From the NCBI RefSeq assembly GCF_000015045.1, contig NC_008609.1, positions 2,799,501 through 2,863,500 of the forward strand: a stretch of DNA of 64,000 bases, written 5' to 3'. Below are positions 8,997 through 19,079 of the stretch, piece after piece. Every line of letters begins with the position of its first letter. Position 1 is the stretch's first letter. A program made the position numbers and the translations under genes. The notes below the pieces were generated by a model, which saw nothing but the letters and a program-made list of their open reading frames with translations, ran no database searches and was not told the DNA's origin. The stretch comes from Pelobacter propionicus DSM 2379. Lineage in GTDB: Bacteria > Desulfobacterota > Desulfuromonadia > Geobacterales > Pseudopelobacteraceae.

Positions 8997-9025
8997 AAAA
9001 CGGCAGGAGCTTCGCACTCCTCCCG
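8997..9025 (-). terminator. Terminator of the FIST chemoreceptor gene
   Basis: On the minus strand CGGGAGGAG (9017-9025) pairs with CTCCTGCCG (9001-9009) around seven bases and is followed by TTTT. It is seven bases past the stop codon at 9032. Confidence 0.75.
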
Positions 9026-9031
9026 TCAGAT

Positions 9032-11059
9032 TCAGGCGTGAGCGGCCGTTGTCAGATTCTTCAGTGTGTCGGCCACCCCTTTTGTGTGGCCGGCCGTCTC
9101 GGTCGTGCGCGCGCTGGACTCCTCGATGACGGCCAAAAGCGACGAGAGGCGGCCCACATCGCTGGACTGGGATTCGATCTCGTTGGCAACCGCGCTGATC
9201 TCGGAAGCCAGGTGGGAGATATTGCTGCCGATCTCCATGGCACTGGTGCGGGACTTTTCAGCCAGCTTGCGCACCTCGTCGGCAACCACCGCGAAACCAC
9301 GGCCGCTGTCCCCGGCACGGGCCGCCTCGATGGCCGCGTTCAAAGCCAGGAGGTTGGTCTGGTCGGCAATCTGCTGGATGATTTCCACCACGCTCTGGAT
9401 GCGGCTGCTGGCATCGGCCAGACCCCGCGCACTGGTGGCTGAGGCAGTGGCTTTGCCGGTCAGGCCGGTGACATTTTCACCCACCTGGTGGATCGCCTGA
9501 ACCTGCTGCTCGATGTGGGAGGCCAGGTCATCCACGGAGCCGTACAGGTCATTGGCGCACGCCTCCAGCTGGCAGGCCATGGCGTCCTGCTGGGCGTTGG
9601 CCTCGTTCAGGGCCTGGCCCAGGTCGTTCAGGCCGGTGAACAGCTGGGCCATGGCCGGCTCCAAGCCGGATGCGTCCAAACGGCTCTCGAAGTGCTGTCC
9701 CCGGAAGTCGTTGATCTGTTTCATCATGACCTGGGACAGGCCGCTCAGCTTGGAAACCTGTCGCCGCAGGAAGAAGGCCTTGAATTCACCGTAATGGGCG
9801 ACGAAGTTGTCCACGTACTCGTCCCGGAACGCTGTACCGGCCGGCACCCGGAAGAAGAAGATGGCGGTCAGGGTCTGATTCAGGTTCAGCCCAAGGATTT
9901 CGCCGAAGGTGGAAAAGCCGGCCACCGCTCCTTCCGGCATGACCCGCCCCATTTCGGAGAGTTCGCGCTCGTTGTTCAGCCGGCGCAGGATGCAGTCGTT
10001 GAGAATGCCGGCCACCGGGTTCCCCGGCTTTCCCTGCATGAAGCGGCTGAAGTCCTTCTGCGTGTTACTGACCAGCCCTGTCCTGCGTACCAGCAGCAGT
10101 TCCTCGCCCGAGGCGATATCACAGAAGAAATGCACCCTGTTATTGGCAATGTCCAGCTTGGAGATGGAGCGCACGAACAGCTCCTTGCCAACCATGATGG
10201 CAAAGGAGTACCCGGCCAACTGGGCCTCAAGGTTGGCGGGAGAACACTTCAGGGCAGTGCAGAGCGCCTCCACAAGGGAGCTGATGTGCCCCTGGCGGTC
10301 AACCACCTGAGTCACGTAACGCTGCTCCACCGACGCGGAGAGAACGTTGAAGCTGCTGCCGGCAGGCTCGAAATTCTGGCTCTTCAGGACCCCGAAACGC
10401 ACGCCTGGCGCCATCTTGACAAAGGCGACCAGGGCATGGTTCTCCAGCTTGCGCTTGCCGTCATGCAGCCAGGTAGTGCGGAAATCAAAGGTGCCACCGG
10501 CCGATCCCCCCACGAACAGGCAGGGAAAACGGCCCGATTCGTACAGTGCTTCCATGAAGAAGGATTCTGAGGCGGAGAGTCCGTCGAAGAGCACGTAGGC
10601 CAGTGTATTGCGGTAGTCGATCTCCATGTCCACCTTGAGCCCGGCGATGGAGGCGGAAATGCGTTCCACGCGGTCCTTGAGGGACATTTCAACGTTGCCG
10701 CGGCGCAGGTCTTCGCACGCCAGGGGAACGCTGACCACCTGGGCGGACGCTATGAGGGACGCGTCGAAGCAGTGCACCACCACCCGATCCCAGCGATTGC
10801 CGGTGGAGCAGTACAGCCGCCCGGCGTCGGCGTGCAGCTCGCCGGCGGTACTGCAGATCATCATGGGCACGCCGGGAAAGCGGGAGGTCAAATCCCTGGC
10901 AACCCGGTCGATGTCGATGTGGGGTGAGACGTAGGCGCTGACGAACGTGGGAGAGATACGAATCTTGGCCACATCGCCCGCCAGAGCAGAGCCGCTGCTC
11001 TGGAGAGCGATAACACCCGAACCGGCGAGCTGCTTCTTTCCAAAACCCAGAAAACCCAT
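9032..11059 (-). CDS. Soluble FIST-domain methyl-accepting chemotaxis protein
   Basis: A 675-residue protein with no membrane helix. Residues ~20-230 fit FIST N ([28 protein letters not shown]) and ~240-380 FIST C ([22 protein letters not shown]), a sensory pair proposed to bind small ligands such as amino acids. After a coiled coil comes an MCP signalling tip at residues ~560-603 ([31 protein letters not shown]), which contacts CheA/CheW. It is therefore a cytoplasmic chemoreceptor sensing an internal ligand. ATG 11059 has AAGGAG 7 bases upstream; the longer frame from 11122 adds 21 unconserved residues. It sits among purine genes with no che genes nearby, so any link to purine metabolism is only positional. 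Confidence 0.9.
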   Translation of the reverse strand: MGFLGFGKKQLAGSGVIALQSSGSALAGDVAKIRISPTFVSAYVSPHIDIDRVARDLTSRFPGVPMMICSTAGELHADAGRLYCSTGNRWDRVVVHCFDASLIASAQVVSVPLACEDLRRGNVEMSLKDRVERISASIAGLKVDMEIDYRNTLAYVLFDGLSASESFFMEALYESGRFPCLFVGGSAGGTFDFRTTWLHDGKRKLENHALVAFVKMAPGVRFGVLKSQNFEPAGSSFNVLSASVEQRYVTQVVDRQGHISSLVEALCTALKCSPANLEAQLAGYSFAIMVGKELFVRSISKLDIANNRVHFFCDIASGEELLLVRRTGLVSNTQKDFSRFMQGKPGNPVAGILNDCILRRLNNERELSEMGRVMPEGAVAGFSTFGEILGLNLNQTLTAIFFFRVPAGTAFRDEYVDNFVAHYGEFKAFFLRRQVSKLSGLSQVMMKQINDFRGQHFESRLDASGLEPAMAQLFTGLNDLGQALNEANAQQDAMACQLEACANDLYGSVDDLASHIEQQVQAIHQVGENVTGLTGKATASATSARGLADASSRIQSVVEIIQQIADQTNLLALNAAIEAARAGDSGRGFAVVADEVRKLAEKSRTSAMEIGSNISHLASEISAVANEIESQSSDVGRLSSLLAVIEESSARTTETAGHTKGVADTLKNLTTAAHA

Positions 11060-11271
11060 GGCAATCTCCTTATTTCGAGCGACAGCTACCGTCCGACAAC
11101 GCCGTGCACACCCTTCTAGCATGCGCAGCAGACATTTTCATGGCAGCATGTCCCTGTTGTACCGGACATTGCCCGGTTATGTCCCAATCAGAGTATCGTA
11201 CTTTTCCACCGTGCGCAGCTTTTTTTCAAGTAGGGATCATTTTTTAATGAACAGGCAATACCTTTCCCGAA

Positions 11272-12543
11272 TCAGCGTCCTATGGCCTTCCTGCCGATAT
11301 CCGTGCGGAACTGCACACCGGGCCAGGAGATGACGCTGGCCGCCTGATAGGCTCGGGCAATGGCCTGTTCAACCGTATCATCCATGGCGGTGACCCCCAG
11401 TACCCGTCCGCCGTTGGTCACGCAGCGCCCCCCATCCTGGGCGGTTCCGGCGTGGAAGACGTACACGTCGTCCAGTTTCGCGGCATCTGCCAGGCCGCTG
11501 ATGGCGTCCCCCTTGCGATACTCGCCCGGGTAGCCTTCGGCCGCCATGACGACGCAGACCGCTGCCCGGTCATGCCACTCAATGTCCATGCCGGAGATAT
11601 CACCCGAGGCGGCAGCCAAAAGCAGCGGCACGATATCCGACTTCATGCGCATCAAGAGCGGCTGGCACTCCGGGTCGCCGAAACGGGCGTTGAACTCCAG
11701 GGTCTTGACCTTGCCGTCCTTGACCATCAGGCCGGCGTAGAGCACGCCGCGGTAGGGACGCCCTTCGGCCGCCATGCCGTCCACCGTGGGGCGCAGCACG
11801 TCACGCATGGCTATCTCGTGGATTTCCCGCGTCACCACCGGTGCCGGGGAATAGGCGCCCATGCCGCCGGTGTTCGGTCCCTGGTCGCCGTCGAAAATCG
11901 CCTTGTGATCCTGGGCGCTGGCCAGGGGGATGATGTTTTTGCCATCGGTAATGGCCAGGAACGAGGCCTCCTCTCCGGTGAGAAACTCCTCGATCACCAC
12001 GCGGGAGCCGGCGCTGCCGAAGGCGTTGCCGCTGAGCATGTCTGTGACGGTGTCCACCGCCTCCTGGCGGGTCTGGGCGATGATGACCCCCTTGCCGGCA
12101 GCCAGGCCGTCGGCCTTGATGACGATGGGCAGGCCGGTACGGTCGATGAACGCCTCGGCCTCCCCGATGTCGCTGAACACGCCGTAGGCGGCGGTGGGTA
12201 CGTTGTACTTCCGCATCAGGTCCTTGGAAAAGGCCTTGCTCCCCTCTATCAGCGCCGCCTGCTGATGCGGTCCGAAAATTTTCAGGTCGTGATTCTCGAA
12301 CGTATCCACGATCCCCAGGGAGAGCGGTTGCTCCGGCCCGACCACGGTCAGGTCGATGCCTTCGTTCCAGGCGAATTCCAGCAACTTGCCCACCTCATCC
12401 GCCCGGATGGGGAGATTCTCGGCCAATCCGGCCGTGCCCGGATTTCCCGGGGCGCAGTAGACCTTCTTCACCAGGGGGGACTGGGCGATTTTCCAGACCA
12501 GCGCATGTTCGCGGCCGCCGCCGCCGACAACGAGTATTTTCAT
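11272..12543 (-). CDS. purD: Phosphoribosylamine-glycine ligase PurD
   Basis: A 423-residue ATP-grasp enzyme making glycinamide ribonucleotide, the second step of purine synthesis. The N-terminus [18 protein letters not shown] is diagnostic; later come [12 protein letters not shown], the ATP-grasp core around [12 protein letters not shown], and GVLYAGLMV...[13 protein letters not shown]. Length is typical. It lies 200 bases downstream of purH on the same strand; the gap carries an interspersed inverted repeat. Confidence 0.97.
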   Translation of the reverse strand: MKILVVGGGGREHALVWKIAQSPLVKKVYCAPGNPGTAGLAENLPIRADEVGKLLEFAWNEGIDLTVVGPEQPLSLGIVDTFENHDLKIFGPHQQAALIEGSKAFSKDLMRKYNVPTAAYGVFSDIGEAEAFIDRTGLPIVIKADGLAAGKGVIIAQTRQEAVDTVTDMLSGNAFGSAGSRVVIEEFLTGEEASFLAITDGKNIIPLASAQDHKAIFDGDQGPNTGGMGAYSPAPVVTREIHEIAMRDVLRPTVDGMAAEGRPYRGVLYAGLMVKDGKVKTLEFNARFGDPECQPLLMRMKSDIVPLLLAAASGDISGMDIEWHDRAAVCVVMAAEGYPGEYRKGDAISGLADAAKLDDVYVFHAGTAQDGGRCVTNGGRVLGVTAMDDTVEQAIARAYQAASVISWPGVQFRTDIGRKAIGR

Positions 12544-12588
12544 GGTTTACACCTCGATCAAATTTTCATGTATAAAAACGACCGTTCC

Positions 12589-12716
12589 CACACAAAGGCT
12601 CACAACTCACGAAGAACGGCAAAAAGCAGAGCCTGCCTGGGAAAACGCCATCCGGGTCGATGGTTCAGGACTGGCGAAGCACTGATATCCTTGTGTTCTT
12701 CGTGCCTTCGTGTGAG
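12589..12716. repeat. Imperfect inverted repeat in the purH-purD gap
   Basis: The arm at 12589-12618 has CACACAAAGGC and ACGAAGAAC; the reverse complement of 12691-12716 has CACACGAAGGC then ACGAAGAAC. The arms are about 70 bases apart and fill most of the 200-base gap between purH and purD. This resembles intergenic interspersed repeats seen in many bacterial genomes; comparison with other loci is needed to call a family. Confidence 0.5.
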
Positions 12717-12743
12717 TTCAGATTCGTTTCCAGGTTTATCGTT

Positions 12744-14309
12744 TCAGTGCCTGAAGTGGCGCATGCCGGTGAAGACCATGGCCATGCCATGCTCGTCCGC
12801 CGCGGCAATGACCTCGGCGTCGCGCATGCTGCCGCCCGGCTGGATCACCGCCCGGATGCCGACACTCGCCGCATTGTCTATGCCGTCGCGGAACGGAAAG
12901 AAGGCGTCCGAGGCCATGACCGCCCCCTCGACCACGAGTCCGGCATGCTCGGCCTTGATGGCGGCGATGCGCGCCGAATTAACCCGGCTCATCTGGCCAG
13001 CGCCCACGCCGATGGTCATGCCATCCCTGCCGTACACGATGGCGTTGGATTTGACGAACTTGGCCACCCGCCAGGAGAACTGGAGATCGATCAGCTCCTC
13101 GGGGGTGGGTTGACGTTTGGTGACCACCTGAAGGTTTTTGAACAGTTCCTGATCGGCGCTCTGCACCAAGAGTCCACCGGTGACCCGTTTGAAATCCAGG
13201 CGCGGCACGACCGTCTGCGGCCATTCGCCGTACACCAGCAGGCGAACATTTTTCTTGGAGGAGACCACCTGCACCGCCTCCGGCGAGGCGGTGGGCGCAA
13301 CGATCACCTCCACGAACTGGCGCTCGCAGATCGCCCTGGCGGTCTCCAGGTCCAGTTCCCTGTTGCAGGCAATGATACCGCCAAAGGCAGATTCCGGGTC
13401 GGTGGAGTAGGCCCGGTCGTAGGCTTCCAGGAGCGAGGAGCCGATGGCAACGCCGCAGGGGTTGGCATGCTTGACGATGACGCAGGTCGGCCCCTCGGTG
13501 AATTGCTTCACGCACTCCAGGGCGGCATCGGTATCGGCGATATTGTTGTAGGAGAGTTCCTTGCCCTGGATCTGGTGGCAGGTGGCAACCGACGCCTCAT
13601 GCTGATCACGCTCCACGTAGAATGCCGCCGACTGCTGGGGGTTCTCGCCGTAGCGCAGTTCCTGGCTCTTCCTGACCTGGAAGGTGAAGGTAGGGGGAAA
13701 GGGGTCCACCCCCTCGCCCAGGCGGGCACCCAGGTAGTTGGAGATGGCGCCGTCATAGGCCGCTGTGTGCTGAAAGGCCTTGACCGCCAGCCCGAAGTTG
13801 GTCTTTGCGGACACTTCCCCCCCGTTTTCCCGCATCTCATCCACGATCGTGGCGTAATCCACGCTGTCCACCAGCACGGTAACGTCGGGGTAGTTCTTGG
13901 CCGCGGAGCGGAGCATGGTGGGGCCGCCGATATCGATGTTCTCGATGGCATCCACCAGCAGGCAGCCTTCCTTGGCAACGGTGGCCTCGAAGGGATAGAG
14001 GTTGACCACCACCATGTCGATGTTCTCGATGCCGAACTCCCGCATCTTGGCCACATGCTCCGGGTTACCGCGCATGCCCAGCAGACCGCCATGCACCTTG
14101 GGGTGCAGGGTTTTGACCCGGCCGTCCAGCATCTCGGGGAAGCCGGTGAATTCGGACACATCCTTCACATCCACGCCCGAATCGCGCAGCAGCTTGGCGG
14201 TTCCGCCGGTGGAGAGTATCTCAACGCCGTAGCCGGCCAGTACCTTGGAAAACTCGATGATGCCCCGCTTGTTGGAGACGCTGATCAGCGCCCGTTTGAT
14301 CTTTGCCAT
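12744..14309 (-). CDS. purH: Bifunctional AICAR transformylase / IMP cyclohydrolase PurH
   Basis: A 521-residue enzyme for the last two steps to IMP. The IMP cyclohydrolase domain comes first ([51 protein letters not shown]), followed by the AICAR transformylase domain with [10 protein letters not shown] and the signature [10 protein letters not shown], ending [20 protein letters not shown]. Length and domain order are standard. It begins the purH-purD run on the minus strand. Confidence 0.97.
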
Positions 14310-14511
14310 GAATTAGATAGCTCCTTCCGGGTAAAAAATATCGTCACTGGTGACTTGGTGAACGGATAACGGCAACGGGTCACCCATCACCATTGAATCC
14401 TTCTGTTTTTCATAACTGAATCCGCCACCGGATGCGGCCGTTTGTTCCTCCCCGGCAGTCCGGAGATCCAGCCGTGGGAGACGGAATGGGCGAAGCGGCC
14501 CATTGCCACGC

Positions 14512-15774
14512 TCATGGGACGGAAAACTCCAGGCTGCGCAGGAACAGCCGCTCGAACAGTGGCGTGCCGGACAGTGGCACGACCCGAAAGCGGAGCGCCA
14601 GTCGTTCCACGGCTTCAAAGCCATCGGGCCGCATGAGGGACCGTTCCGCACCAGCCAGCGCGCCTTCGGGAGTAAAAACGATAGTATGTACCATGCTTGC
14701 GTCGAAAATTCCAACAGTTTTGAGCCATTCGGGACGCACGACAGCGCCGAAGGAGCCGGTCAGCCGCACGCTCGAAAGCCCGGAGGGTGAGATGCCGGCC
14801 CGATGAAAGAGCACCTCCAGGCCGGCCCTGATGGCCCCCTTGGCCAGCTGGACCTGGCGGATGTCCGACTGGGTCAAGAGCAGCATCCGTTGGGCATCGC
14901 GGTGGATGACAAAAGCGTTTTCACCGTCATGGCTGACAACCCTGCCGGCCAGGTTGGAGGAAATTTCGCTGCTGTCACGCAACCTGCCGCCCGGCTCCAG
15001 AATTCCGTGCTGCACGAGCTGGGTGATGGCCTCCAGCACCCCGGATCCGCAGATCCCCAGGGGCAGGACATTCCCGATCACCTCTGTCCTGACCCGGTCA
15101 TGCTCGATACGCACCGAACTGATGGCACCACTCAGGGCCGCCATGCCGCAGGAGAGGTTGCCCCCCTCGAAGGCCGGCCCGGCGGCGGCCGAGGTGGCCC
15201 AGACGGTCTCACCCGCCACCAGCGCCATCTCACCGTTGGTACCCAGGTCCAGGAACAGGGACGGAGCATCGGGCAGGGGCGGCTCATCCCCGGCCCCGAA
15301 CAGAAAGGCCACCGTATCCCCTCCCACGAAACCGCCCGGCATGGGGAAGACATAGGCTTGGGCACGCCCCGCCCACCCCAGTTCCGCAACAGGAAGCCGC
15401 GTGGCAGAGCTGACCTGGGGAAGATAGGGGGGAAAGGCCAGGCGGTTCAGCTCAAGCCCCAGCAGCAGGTGCTGCATTGCCGGGTTGCCGGCAATGGCGA
15501 CCCGCTCCACCAGATCCCAGGCCACACCGGCATCACCGCAGACCCCTTGGGCCAGACGCAGCAGTTCGGCCCGGATCAGGGCCGTCATCTCCCGACGCGC
15601 AGCGGGAGAGGTAACAGCCGCCCCCAGGCGCGACACCACGTCGCTGCCGAAGCTGCGTTGCGGGTTCATGGCGCCCCCCACGGCAAGGCGCTTTCCACTG
15701 ACCGTATGGATCAGAGAGACGGCAAGCGTGGTGGTGCCCAGGTCGATGGCAACTGCGTACATGGCTTTCACCAA
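14512..15774 (-). CDS. ASKHA-domain (DUF4445/RACE-like) protein lacking its ferredoxin domain
   Basis: The protein opens with an ASKHA phosphate-1 loop (YAVAIDLGTTTLAVSLI), followed by GGAMNPQRSFGSDVVSRL, AIAGNPAMQHLLLG, LFLDLGTNGEMAL and GICGSGVLEAI. This is the C-terminal ATPase domain of RACE proteins (RamA-like), which reductively reactivate corrinoid proteins. Known RACE proteins carry an N-terminal [2Fe-2S] ferredoxin domain and run to about 550-640 residues; this one has 420 and starts at the ATPase domain. I found no ferredoxin-like frame upstream. It may need a separate electron donor or have another substrate. No methyltransferase or corrinoid gene is adjacent. Family call is good; function is open. 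Confidence 0.8.
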   Translation of the reverse strand: MVKAMYAVAIDLGTTTLAVSLIHTVSGKRLAVGGAMNPQRSFGSDVVSRLGAAVTSPAARREMTALIRAELLRLAQGVCGDAGVAWDLVERVAIAGNPAMQHLLLGLELNRLAFPPYLPQVSSATRLPVAELGWAGRAQAYVFPMPGGFVGGDTVAFLFGAGDEPPLPDAPSLFLDLGTNGEMALVAGETVWATSAAAGPAFEGGNLSCGMAALSGAISSVRIEHDRVRTEVIGNVLPLGICGSGVLEAITQLVQHGILEPGGRLRDSSEISSNLAGRVVSHDGENAFVIHRDAQRMLLLTQSDIRQVQLAKGAIRAGLEVLFHRAGISPSGLSSVRLTGSFGAVVRPEWLKTVGIFDASMVHTIVFTPEGALAGAERSLMRPDGFEAVERLALRFRVVPLSGTPLFERLFLRSLEFSVP

Positions 15775-15807
15775 ACCTTATAGATGATTCGAACAGCACA
15801 AACAGGG

Positions 15808-15829
15808 GCGCCTCACCGGGGAGAGGCGC
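15808..15829. other. GC-rich hairpin between small ORF and ASKHA gene
   Basis: GCGCCTC (15808-15814) pairs with GAGGCGC (15823-15829) around eight bases. No U tract on either strand; possible weak terminator or leader structure ahead of the ASKHA gene. Confidence 0.35.
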
Positions 15830-15836
15830 GGAGTGA

Positions 15837-15965
15837 TCAATAAAGAGGGGGGTAATGATCGCGGTTGCGCCAACGGCCGGTCAGAGCCATGCCGCAGGCC
15901 AGCAACTCCGCCACCAGAGACAGGAGCGAAAGGAAGGAGAGTCCGGGGGGCTGCAGGTTACCCAC
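15837..15965 (-). CDS. Possible 42-residue membrane peptide downstream of alr
   Basis: A short open frame on the same strand as alr, 19 bases past its stop, starts with GTG at 15965 and reads a hydrophobic segment (LSFLSLLSLVAELLACGMAL) followed by a basic tail (TGRWRNRDHY). GAGGGAG lies about 14 bases upstream, far for a ribosome site. One membrane helix is plausible. No family is recognised and it could be chance. Confidence 0.3.
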   Translation of the reverse strand: MGNLQPPGLSFLSLLSLVAELLACGMALTGRWRNRDHYPPLY

Positions 15966-15984
15966 GCAGCTCGGGCCGTCTCCC

Positions 15985-17118
15985 TCAGCTCAGATATACC
16001 CGCGGCACCCGCTTGCTGATGCCGCAGAAGATCTCGTACGGTATGGTGCCGGCGGCCTCGGCCAGTTCCTCGGCATGAATGCAGTTGCCGGAGTCGTCCG
16101 GCCCCATCAGCACCACCGGGTCGCCCACGCTCACCCCTTTGACACCGGTCACGTCCAGCATGATCCAGTCCATGCAGACCGTTCCCGCCACCCGTGCCCG
16201 TTCTCCCCGCACCAGCGCCTCTCCCCGGTTGGTGAGAGCGCGCACATAGCCATCGGCATAGCCCACCGGCACGCTGGCGATCAGGGTCCGTCCTCCGGTG
16301 GTGAAGCGGCGACCGTAGCTGATGGGGGTGCCCGGCTCCACCCACTTCAACATGGCAATGCGGCTCTTCAGGCGCATGACCGGCCGCAGATCAAGCTGCC
16401 CCTGGAAGTCGGGCGACGGCAGGGCGCCGTACAGGGCGATACCGGGCCTGACCAGGTTGCATCCCGGAATATCTCTCAGCAGGCCTGCCGCGCTGTTGGC
16501 GATATGGACGTAGCGCGGCGCGAATCCGGCCGAACGGGTCTCAGCCAGGGCCCAGGCAAAACGCTCAGCCTGCAGCCGCGAGAAGTAGCGCCCCGACTCG
16601 TTCAGTTCGTCGGCGCTGGCGAAATGGGAGACTACCCCTTCCAGGGAGATGTGCGGCAGGGCGGCCAGCTCGCGCAGGAAGGACGGCACCTCGGCATAGG
16701 GGATGCCCAGCCGCCCCATGCCGGTATCCACCTTGAGGTGCAACTGGGCCTTGCGGAAGAGCTTGGCGGCGGCACGGTCCAGAGCACGGGCCTGCTCCAG
16801 ATTGAAGACGATGGTGGAGATGTTGTAGCCGATGCATTTGCGCTCCTGGCCGGGATAGACACCTCCCAGAAGCAGGATCGGCCTGTCGATGCCGGCCTTG
16901 CGTAGCTGGATCGCCTCGGCAAGAAAAGCCACGCCAAAGGCATTCACCCCCAAGCGCTCCAGTTCGCGGCTGATATCCATGAAGCCGTGTCCGTAGGCGT
17001 CGGCCTTGACGACCGCCAGCAGTTCCGCCTGTGGGGAAACGGATGATCGGATGAGCTGAAAATTGTGGCGCAGGGCCGAGAGGTCGATCTCGGCAAAGGT
17101 TGGACGACTATCGTACAA
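15985..17118 (-). CDS. alr: Alanine racemase
   Basis: A PLP enzyme interconverting L- and D-alanine for peptidoglycan. The PLP lysine lies in [13 protein letters not shown] near the N-terminus; [23 protein letters not shown] (the YG of the PLP phosphate region) and [12 protein letters not shown] follow. The open frame continues to 17286, but the extra 56 residues are not family-like and overlap the divergent thi promoter. I prefer TTG at 17118, 10 bases after AGGAG, giving a normal 377 residues. A GTG slightly upstream cannot be excluded. Confidence 0.92.
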   Translation of the reverse strand: MYDSRPTFAEIDLSALRHNFQLIRSSVSPQAELLAVVKADAYGHGFMDISRELERLGVNAFGVAFLAEAIQLRKAGIDRPILLLGGVYPGQERKCIGYNISTIVFNLEQARALDRAAAKLFRKAQLHLKVDTGMGRLGIPYAEVPSFLRELAALPHISLEGVVSHFASADELNESGRYFSRLQAERFAWALAETRSAGFAPRYVHIANSAAGLLRDIPGCNLVRPGIALYGALPSPDFQGQLDLRPVMRLKSRIAMLKWVEPGTPISYGRRFTTGGRTLIASVPVGYADGYVRALTNRGEALVRGERARVAGTVCMDWIMLDVTGVKGVSVGDPVVLMGPDDSGNCIHAEELAEAAGTIPYEIFCGISKRVPRVYLS

Positions 17119-17285
17119 GAGAGCGAAACTCCTCACAACGGGCAAATAGATCCAGTTCCGCTTATTAGCATGTCTCTTGGCGGCTGTAAAGGGAAACAGC
17201 GGGAAAGGAGACAGGTGATCAGGGATCGGAAAAGCCAAGGATTCTTGACTATTGCTGGCCCCACCTCTCCCACCCCTCTCAACCA

Positions 17286-17314
17286 TTGACAGAAAAGGCG
17301 AGTTCCAGTATGGT
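17286..17314 (+). promoter_or_regulatory. Sigma-70 promoter of the thi operon
   Basis: TTGACA (17286-17291) and TATGGT (17309-17314) are separated by exactly 17 bases. The predicted start near 17321 lies just before the TPP riboswitch. Confidence 0.75.
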
Positions 17315-17324
17315 AACAGCGTTG

Positions 17325-17415
17325 TAAGGCCCTGGGGGAGTTCGACCGAACTGAGATGATTCCGTGGAATCAGACCCTTTGAACCTGATCCGGTTAATTC
17401 CGGCGTAGGAAAGCG
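17325..17415 (+). ncRNA. TPP riboswitch (THI element)
   Basis: The leader has the conserved aptamer blocks in order: an AGTTCG/GAACT hairpin, CTGAGA (17351-17356), ACCCTTTGAACCTGATC (17374 onward), CGGTTAATTCCGG and CGTAGGAAAG. These match the thiamin pyrophosphate aptamer, with the pyrimidine-sensing CUGAGA and the pyrophosphate-sensing ACCUGAU and GCGUAGG parts. It precedes thiED-thiC and is followed by an intrinsic terminator, so high TPP should stop transcription. AGCGGCT at 17412-17418 is complementary to AGCCGC in the terminator's left arm and could act as antiterminator. Confidence 0.95.
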
Positions 17416-17441
17416 GCTCGCGTGACGATTCCATGAATCCA

Positions 17442-17476
17442 GCCGCCTGATTATGTTCCATCAGAGCGGCTTTTTT
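17442..17476 (+). terminator. Riboswitch expression-platform terminator
   Basis: GCCGCCTGAT (17442-17451) pairs with ATCAGAGCGGC (17460-17470, one bulge) and is followed by six T. It is the only strong terminator between the aptamer and thiED, hence the regulated one. Confidence 0.88.
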
Positions 17477-17505
17477 GTTTCCGGCCAGTAAAAAGGATAC
17501 AGGCA

Positions 17506-18990
17506 ATGAGCGACTCAGGCAAACCGTTCCGTCTCGTCGTCAACAGGAACACGCATTCCTCGCCCATCACGGGAGTCTATCTGGTTACCGACCAGGACGA
17601 CGATCTGGTAGAACGGGTGTCGACGGCCCTCAAGGGGGGCGTCTCGGCTCTGCAGTATCGCGCCAAGGGGAAGGAGCGTTGCCACTGCCTCTCCGAGGCC
17701 GCCGAACTGAAGCGACTCTGCCGCGACTTCGGGGTGGCCTTCATCGTCAACGACGACATGCTGCTGGCCAAGGTACTGGAGGCGGACGGCGTCCACCTGG
17801 GTCAGGACGACGGCAGCGTTGCCCAGGCCCGCGCCCTGCTGGGCCCGGACAGCATCATCGGCAAATCGACCCACGACCTGCGGGAGGCCTTGGAGGCGGA
17901 AGCCGAGGGGGCCGACTACATCGGATTCGGTTCCATGTATCCCACCACCAGCAAATCGGTCAGCCACCTGCCGGGGACGACCGGCCTGATGGAGATCCGC
18001 GACCGGATCAGGCTCCCCATCGTGGCCATCGGCGGCATCACCCCCGCCAATGCCTGTCGGGTGGTGGATGCTGGCGCCGACGCCCTGGCGGTGATCTCCT
18101 CGGTGCTCTCCTCCCCGCGGCCGGACGTGGCTGTGACGGAACTAAAGCTGCTCTTCAACCGCAGGCGCCCCCTGCCCCGCGGCGCGGTGCTGACGGTGGC
18201 CGGCAGCGATTCCGGCGGCGGCGCGGGCATCCAGGCCGACATCAAGACCATCACCCTGTTGGGGAGTTATGCCGCCAGCGTGCTCACCGCCCTGACCGCC
18301 CAGAACACCCGCGGTGTTTCATCCATCCACGGCCTGCCCCCCTCCTTCGTCATGGATCAGCTGGACAGCGTGCTGGCGGACATCCCCATCGACGTGATAA
18401 AGACCGGGATGCTGCATACGCCGGCCATCGTCTCGGCCTTGGCGGAACGGCTAGGGGAACGGACCACCCTGCTGCCGCTGGTGATCGACCCGGTCATGAT
18501 CGCCAAGGGGGGAGCGGCCCTGATGGAGCGCGAGGCGGCCCAGACCTTTCTGGAGCAGTTGATGCCGCTGGCCTACCTGCTCACCCCCAATATCCCCGAG
18601 ACGGAGCGCCTCCTGGGGAGAACGATCCAGAACGAGGCCGAAACCGAGCAGGCTGCCCGGGACCTGCATGCCCTGGGAGCGGCCAATGTGCTGATCAAGG
18701 GGGGGCACATGGGTGGCAGGCTCTCCACCGACATCCTCTTCGACGGCAGAGAATGCCATCACTTCAGCGTCGAGCGGGTATTCACCAGCAACACCCACGG
18801 CACCGGCTGCACCTACGCCTCGGCCATAGCCGCATTCCTGGCCCAGGGAGAACCGCTGCGGACGGCCGTGGAACGGGCCAAGCAGTTCATCACCGCAGCG
18901 ATTCAGCTGGCCCGCCCCCTGGGCAGGGGACACAGCCCGGTCAACCATTTCGCGGCGGCCCAGCAGACCGCAGCGCATCCACTATCCTAG
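17506..18990 (+). CDS. thiED: Fused thiamine-phosphate synthase / HMP-P kinase ThiED
   Basis: A 494-residue fusion. Residues ~20-215 are ThiE (GVYLVTDQDD, ALQYRAK, FIVNDDMLLA, GVHLGQDDG, VAIGGITPANA), joining HMP-PP to thiazole phosphate. Residues ~225-485 are ThiD (AVLTVAGSDSGGGAGIQADI, VIDPVMIAKGG, NTHGTGCTYASAIAA), which phosphorylates HMP and HMP-P. Having both in one chain couples supply of HMP-PP to its use. AAAGGAT precedes the ATG. It is the first gene of the riboswitch-controlled unit; thiC follows 144 bases later. Confidence 0.96.
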   Translation: MSDSGKPFRLVVNRNTHSSPITGVYLVTDQDDDLVERVSTALKGGVSALQYRAKGKERCHCLSEAAELKRLCRDFGVAFIVNDDMLLAKVLEADGVHLGQDDGSVAQARALLGPDSIIGKSTHDLREALEAEAEGADYIGFGSMYPTTSKSVSHLPGTTGLMEIRDRIRLPIVAIGGITPANACRVVDAGADALAVISSVLSSPRPDVAVTELKLLFNRRRPLPRGAVLTVAGSDSGGGAGIQADIKTITLLGSYAASVLTALTAQNTRGVSSIHGLPPSFVMDQLDSVLADIPIDVIKTGMLHTPAIVSALAERLGERTTLLPLVIDPVMIAKGGAALMEREAAQTFLEQLMPLAYLLTPNIPETERLLGRTIQNEAETEQAARDLHALGAANVLIKGGHMGGRLSTDILFDGRECHHFSVERVFTSNTHGTGCTYASAIAAFLAQGEPLRTAVERAKQFITAAIQLARPLGRGHSPVNHFAAAQQTAAHPLS

Positions 18991-19046
18991 CGTTATTTTT
19001 ATGTCTGAAAACGGTAGATGGGAGCTGCCGGAGAGAGCGCATCAGG

Positions 19047-19079
19047 GCTCTTTCGTCGTAATTACCGACGAAATGGAGC
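19047..19079 (+). other. Intergenic hairpin between thiED and thiC
   Basis: GCTC plus TTTCGTCG (19047-19058) pair with CGACGAAA and GAGC (19066-19079) around a short AT loop. An overlapping alternative pairs GAGAGAGC (19031-19038) with GCTCTTTC. No U tract; possibly mRNA processing or stability control between the two cistrons. Confidence 0.45.

Noticed and set aside
12660-14369. 569-codon frame antisense to purH
   Set aside because: Same shadow effect; the minus-strand PurH is full length and unmistakable.
17119-17286. Extended N-terminus of alanine racemase
   Set aside because: The added 56 residues are unlike the family and overlap the divergent thi promoter; the shorter TTG start has a ribosome site and gives normal length.
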